Below, one piece after another: positions 59,715 to 64,000 of a DNA stretch of 64,000 bases (position 1 is its first letter; every line of letters begins with the position of its first letter). Made by a program: the position numbers and the translations under genes. This DNA comes from Anagrus nilaparvatae (taxonomy: Eukaryota > Arthropoda > Insecta > Hymenoptera > Mymaridae), in assembly GCA_022575985.1 (NCBI GenBank), contig JAKSXM010000272.1, positions 7,750,001 to 7,814,000 on the forward strand. Direction: 5' to 3'. The notes below the pieces were generated by a model, which was given only the letters and a program-made list of their open reading frames with translations, did no database searches and had not been told where the DNA came from.

Positions 59715-59948
59715 TTATTTACTCCACAGTTGAGCCACAGACTTGTTAAGGTCAATTAGTGTGACCAAAATTTTCCCTATTAATGACCACTCGTTTTCCA
59801 TAAGAATAACATGATTTTGGGCATTAATTGAGGAGTTTTCATTAATAAGTACCGATTTACAACGTTTAAGTACCAACATGCTCGACTCCATTAGACTCCA
59901 TTTTAAGCTTATTTCTCGAGCATTTTTTTTATATTTATCTATCCACAC
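59715..59948 (-). other. 77-codon open frame, unassigned, next to a LINE remnant
   Basis: The frame runs from ATG 59948 to TAA 59715 and has a balanced composition with Glu, Ser, Trp and Asp, unlike chance AT-rich frames here. It lies on the same strand as, and 3' of, the reverse-transcriptase remnant at 60110-60512, so it may be part of that element. I recognise no motif. Confidence 0.3.
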
Positions 59949-60109
59949 TCTTATTCACCTATTTCCTAGGTTATCATTGTTTCTCGCATTGTTTTATTTG
60001 ATTAATTAAGTGACATGCACAACACTAATCCAATGGCTGTATAAGTGATAGCTTATTCTCCAGTATAACTAAACTTTTGATTTTCCTTGTTTATGCTTTT
60101 TCTATTTTC

Positions 60110-60512
60110 ATTTGCAACTGATCAGCCCAGTACTGATCCCTGTGGAACACTAAGATTGACTCCAAGGGAATTAGAGGAGGACGTTTTTGTTGTAATTGTA
60201 ACTGTCTATCTTGGAGGTAAGATTTGATCCACAGCAAGGCGTTCTTTGAGAAGCCCATAAATTTTAATTTGACTATTAACTATGAAGGAGCTATAGAGTG
60301 AAACGCCTTGCTGAAGTCAAACTGCAGTATTATCGTTACTAATCTTTTACTTTTACCAAACCTAATGTCTCCTGTTAATTTTAGTGAAGCTGTTTCTGTA
60401 CTGCTGTAGGGTCTGAAACCAGTCTATAATGGGTCAATCAACTTGTTCTGTCCAATATAATAGGTTATTTGATCATGTGCTAGCTTTTCGAGTACTTTTG
60501 CCAATAATAAAA
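60110..60512 (-). mobile_element. Jockey/CR1-like non-LTR reverse transcriptase fragment
   Basis: The minus strand from 60509 reads the RT fingers region in one frame: KVLEKLAHDQI, TGFRPYSSTETA, LQFDFSKAFHSIAPS (the first catalytic Asp block) and LLWIKSYLQDRQLQ. A frame change near 60150 then gives SVPQGSVLG, the diagnostic RT block. Two in-frame stops and the frameshift make it dead. The following catalytic YxDD box was not found. Confidence 0.85.
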
Positions 60513-63500
60513 TGAAGTAACATAAACATTAATCATTAAATATAAAATAAATAAATATTTTTCAGCTCGTGATGATCCATTTCATAATATTATATTTCTA
60601 TATATACATTATATCTTTTCCATGTCATCAAAAGAAAAATATATAAATAATCTATAACTATTATAAGAATTATTACTTTTACAATAAATTTTATTTTTTC
60701 ATCAATAAAATAATAAATCTTAATTCCAACAAACTACAAAATTTTAATTAAATAACTTAAATAATTAATCATCTAGTAGGTATTATGATATCCTAAAAGA
60801 CACATTAATAATAAATTAAAATAATAAATTACATTAAAATAATGATATTTTATAGTATTTAAGTTTACGGTACTATCTTGTAGTCATTTTCTAAAATTGC
60901 TTAAATATTCTTTAGCATGTAAACATAAAAACATATAATTTTAAAGAGTATATAGCAGAAGAAGAGAAGAACATTATTTTGTATTGCCCAGTTACATATT
61001 TTATTTAAATACATAGTATCGAACAATGTAAGAGAGATAAATCTTTTTAAATATTTTAAGCAAATAAATAACTAGCATGTCTTTTATATTATTATTATAT
61101 TTATTTGTAACGACTTTTGCACGAATATCTAATCTTAATAAGTTTTATTTATTCCGTTATTAGGTCATTGTCATTCTTTACATTACAGTAATTTATATGA
61201 CTTTTTTTTACGTTTTTAGTTTTATTTAAGATAGGATCTGATTCTTTAAGAGTATTTAAGATAAACATTAAGACGATTAGGTATCTTGTTTTTTTTTGTA
61301 TGGGAATATTTAAAAGATTTTAAAGATATGCAAGTTGGATAAATTAATAGAATTTGTTCGGATTGTTGAACATATTGGAAAGTTTTGTTGCTTTATGGTT
61401 CAAGAAAATAAAAATATTTCATTTTATTTATGATAAAAGTTATTTAAGCAGCTAATTTGAAAATTTATTTAAAAAACTATTTTTGCTGCTGTCTGCCATA
61501 TACCCAAAACGTAAATAAACGTAAATATTACGATTTTTTTGCTAATAATTTAGATGTATTTCATTTTAAAATTGGGAAAGAAACGCTTTTAAAGCAGGTC
61601 ATGTTTCTAGATCCTCCAAGGATCAGGATTCCTAGGGTCCAGGAATTGATGAAAAATTAACGATTTTAGGGGGGTGGATCAAATGGACTTATGAGAGGTT
61701 ATAGTTGTATATTAATTCAGCAGTATAGAACTTAAAATTATATTTGTTATAAAATTTTTATAGGTCAACAAGTCCCATGCTCGTTGGTTGCTCTAACACA
61801 CAAACCAGTTATAAGTTATTTAATATTTATGTAAATTGGCCGCAATAAAAGTTAAAATGTACTGTCATTTTACTAGTGGAAGCAAACTGTCATTTAATAG
61901 TGATGTAAAAGGAAAGAGTAATTTTTTTTTGTATTTTATTTTTAATATACGTATGTAATAAGGAATCCAATTTCTTTTTAGCACCGGGGGAACGCTTGTT
62001 CCGATATATATTGCAAAAACTACTTCTCTGCTAGCTGTTTAGTAGACTGCTTAAGGCTTTTTTCATATCTATGGTTAAAAAAGTCAGTAACAAAAAAAAA
62101 ATTTTTCTAATTTTTTCAGTTTTTTTAATAAGTTTATGTAAATGTCTCTTCGTATGTCTACGAGGAAATCCAACATTTTAAAGCTCAAAAATTATTTAGT
62201 TCTAAAATACTTCTGGATAATTTTTTTTAATTCTTGAAACTCAGAATATAAAAAAAAATTTTCTAGCGATAAATATTAAGTATCGAATTAGGTATTTCAA
62301 AATCGATTCTGTTCACTGATACTTTCTCTACTTTAAAATAATTATTTTCATTGTATTTTCTTCTCATAAAAAATTTTCAATTTCAAAAACATCAATTTCC
62401 TTGATAATTTTATATTACTTAATATAAAAAAATGTATATAATTTATATGATAATATTCAAGGTAAATCATAATAAATAATAAATGTGTTCTTAATACATA
62501 AATAATAACGTTACATTATACTCTTAAAAATCTCAAAAAAATTCATTGAATAATATAATTTATATTTATTATGAAATATTATTAAACGAAGGGCATATAC
62601 TAGAAAATTATATTGGAAATAATGCACAGAGAAAGTAATTTTATTTTATTTTTTTTCTTTAATCTACCTATGGCTTCTTTTCTGTTCAGCAAACTTGACG
62701 AGTTTAATGAACTTAAATCATGACATGTAGAATTGTGAAATTATATTTATTTATTTTTCTATCTATATCCATGCTATAGCTTTTTTTTTTTTGTTGCATT
62801 TTTCTTTTAATCAATTTTCAATCGAATGCATTTTTTAAAATAAATGTTATTTTCTCTTTTCTCATATAAGTTGAAAAAATTTTTTAATTTTTTGTATAAA
62901 AAATTTGAATTTTAAATAATGAAATTCTTGATAAAATTCCGTAAAATTCTGAACTAAGTAGTTATTTTTTTCTGGTCAGCGGCCAGAAAGCACGTATTTC
63001 CTCGGCTTCGCCTCGGAAGGTAATTTACGTGCGATTTGGGCAGTTCTTTATTTTTCTGGCCATGGGTCGTAATATACTATTTTTATTGAGTGTCTGTGTG
63101 TATATTTATAAAAAAAAATAAATAGAATTAAAAAATAACATTTTTTTAGTAGTAAGTTTTAAATAAACTTACTATAAAATGCATACGAATTATGAAACAA
63201 AAATTAAACAAAATTTTCTCAGTTTGCAAAAAGTTTTAATCTAAACTAAAATTTTTATAAACAACTTTATTATTCTGCTAAACTTTTCATTGCACCTAAA
63301 CTTATTTGTATTCTTAATCCAAATATAAAATGAAATTTTTTTAAATTTTATTCTTTAAAGTTAAATATAAAGAATTATCTCGGAATTACCTATATTACTT
63401 ATGTTCTTTAGTAGTTATAAAACTTTATCTGGTAAAATTTGTTACAAAATCAGTTTAGTTTTCGAGTATTATTTTGTCAATTTGCTGTAATACTATGCGG

Positions 63501-64000
63501 TTATAATTGCTTTACTAATATCACGGTAAAAGATTAGGAGGAACCAGGACCGCCTCGGGGCTGTGATTTTATTGTCACTAGTTCGCTGATTTCTGATTGA
63601 AGGCGTATAAGTCGCGTGCCCTTAGCATAGAATTATATCTTTTAATTATATGTCCCTTAGCTCTTTCTCACATACTCTTATTTAGAAGAATTAAAATCTT
63701 TATTTAACGTTCATATTCACGTGTTTTTTAAACAAGAAAATCAAAAACAATGTTTTTTATTGAAAAGTTATAAAATGTTTGTGTAATTTATGATTGAAAC
63801 TAAAAATAAATAAAATTTTAAATAATTGTGAAATAGTATAAATTTAATGTTTGATACTATAATTCTTTTACCTCCGTGCTAATATACACATAATAACACT
63901 TTTGAATAGATATTTATCGAGTAGCTCATAGATGTCGTTTTTCTCGCAAGAGAAATGGAATCTTAACATTATATAAACAGTTGAAAACAGTTTTAAGTAT
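60513..64000. other. 3.5-kb gene-poor AT-rich stretch at the window end
   Basis: No gene is supported. Three short less AT-rich islands stand out: about 61975-62060, 62970-63070 (with CCTCGGCTTCGCCTCGG and inverted GGCCAGAAA/TTTCTGGCC blocks) and 63535-63625. The second could be a small palindromic element. Confidence 0.5.

Noticed and set aside
61980..62090. Minus-strand FLTIDMKKAL-like stretch resembling a reverse transcriptase block
   Set aside because: It is too short (about 15 codons before a stop) with no other RT block nearby; could be chance.
62970..63070. CCTCGGCTTCGCCTCGG patch with inverted GGCCAGAAA blocks as a terminator or MITE
   Set aside because: The inverted blocks are short and the ends and target duplication are not defined; left as an unexplained island.

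Overview
The window is a visibly AT-rich piece of an insect nuclear genome. It holds introns with GT..AG splice sites, a conserved arthropod cell-polarity gene, and many insect-type transposable-element remnants (R1-like and Jockey/CR1-like non-LTR elements, BEL/Pao, Penelope, and many hAT- and Tc1-like palindromic elements). I cannot name the species; an AT-rich, transposon-laden insect such as a parasitoid wasp would fit, but that is inference.

Region 1 (about 1-16424, minus strand) carries the 5' two-thirds of the ectodomain of crumbs (crb), the apical polarity determinant. Ten exons can be joined with every splice site and reading phase agreeing. They give about 1194 residues: an N-terminal laminin-G-like domain followed by 24 EGF repeats. 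The signal-peptide exon lies upstream at higher coordinates and was not found. The remaining EGF/laminin-G domains, the transmembrane segment and the cytoplasmic tail lie beyond position 1. The crb introns hold several palindromic non-autonomous elements.

Region 2 (16425-31238) is non-coding, or crb upstream intron/flank, and is packed with repeats. It contains a 2.6-kb hAT-like foldback element (17607-20177) with internal minisatellite arms and a decayed unknown ORF at its core, a decayed Penelope reverse transcriptase (about 21220-22170), and a BEL/Pao reverse-transcriptase remnant split by a TA-flanked palindromic element (22800-23900).

Region 3 (31239-36660) has the most unusual content. 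An intronless JmjC-oxygenase plus C2H2 zinc-finger gene is broken by three same-direction frameshifts. It is followed by a 78-bp tandem array and a retrotransposon gag-like ORF, and the whole 4-kb block is bracketed by two nearly identical 141-bp direct repeats. A TTAA-flanked MITE and an R1-like 3' remnant follow.

Region 4 (36660-64000) has no gene I can support apart from decayed non-LTR retrotransposons (45200-46550 and 60110-60512), several hAT MITEs, and a 3.5-kb hAT foldback element (52541-56034). That foldback has a perfect 8-bp target duplication and carries a strongly expanded, higher-order-repeat minisatellite in one arm.

Coordinates of exons rest on splice consensus plus phase continuity. 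Family calls rest on motif recognition; no database search was run.
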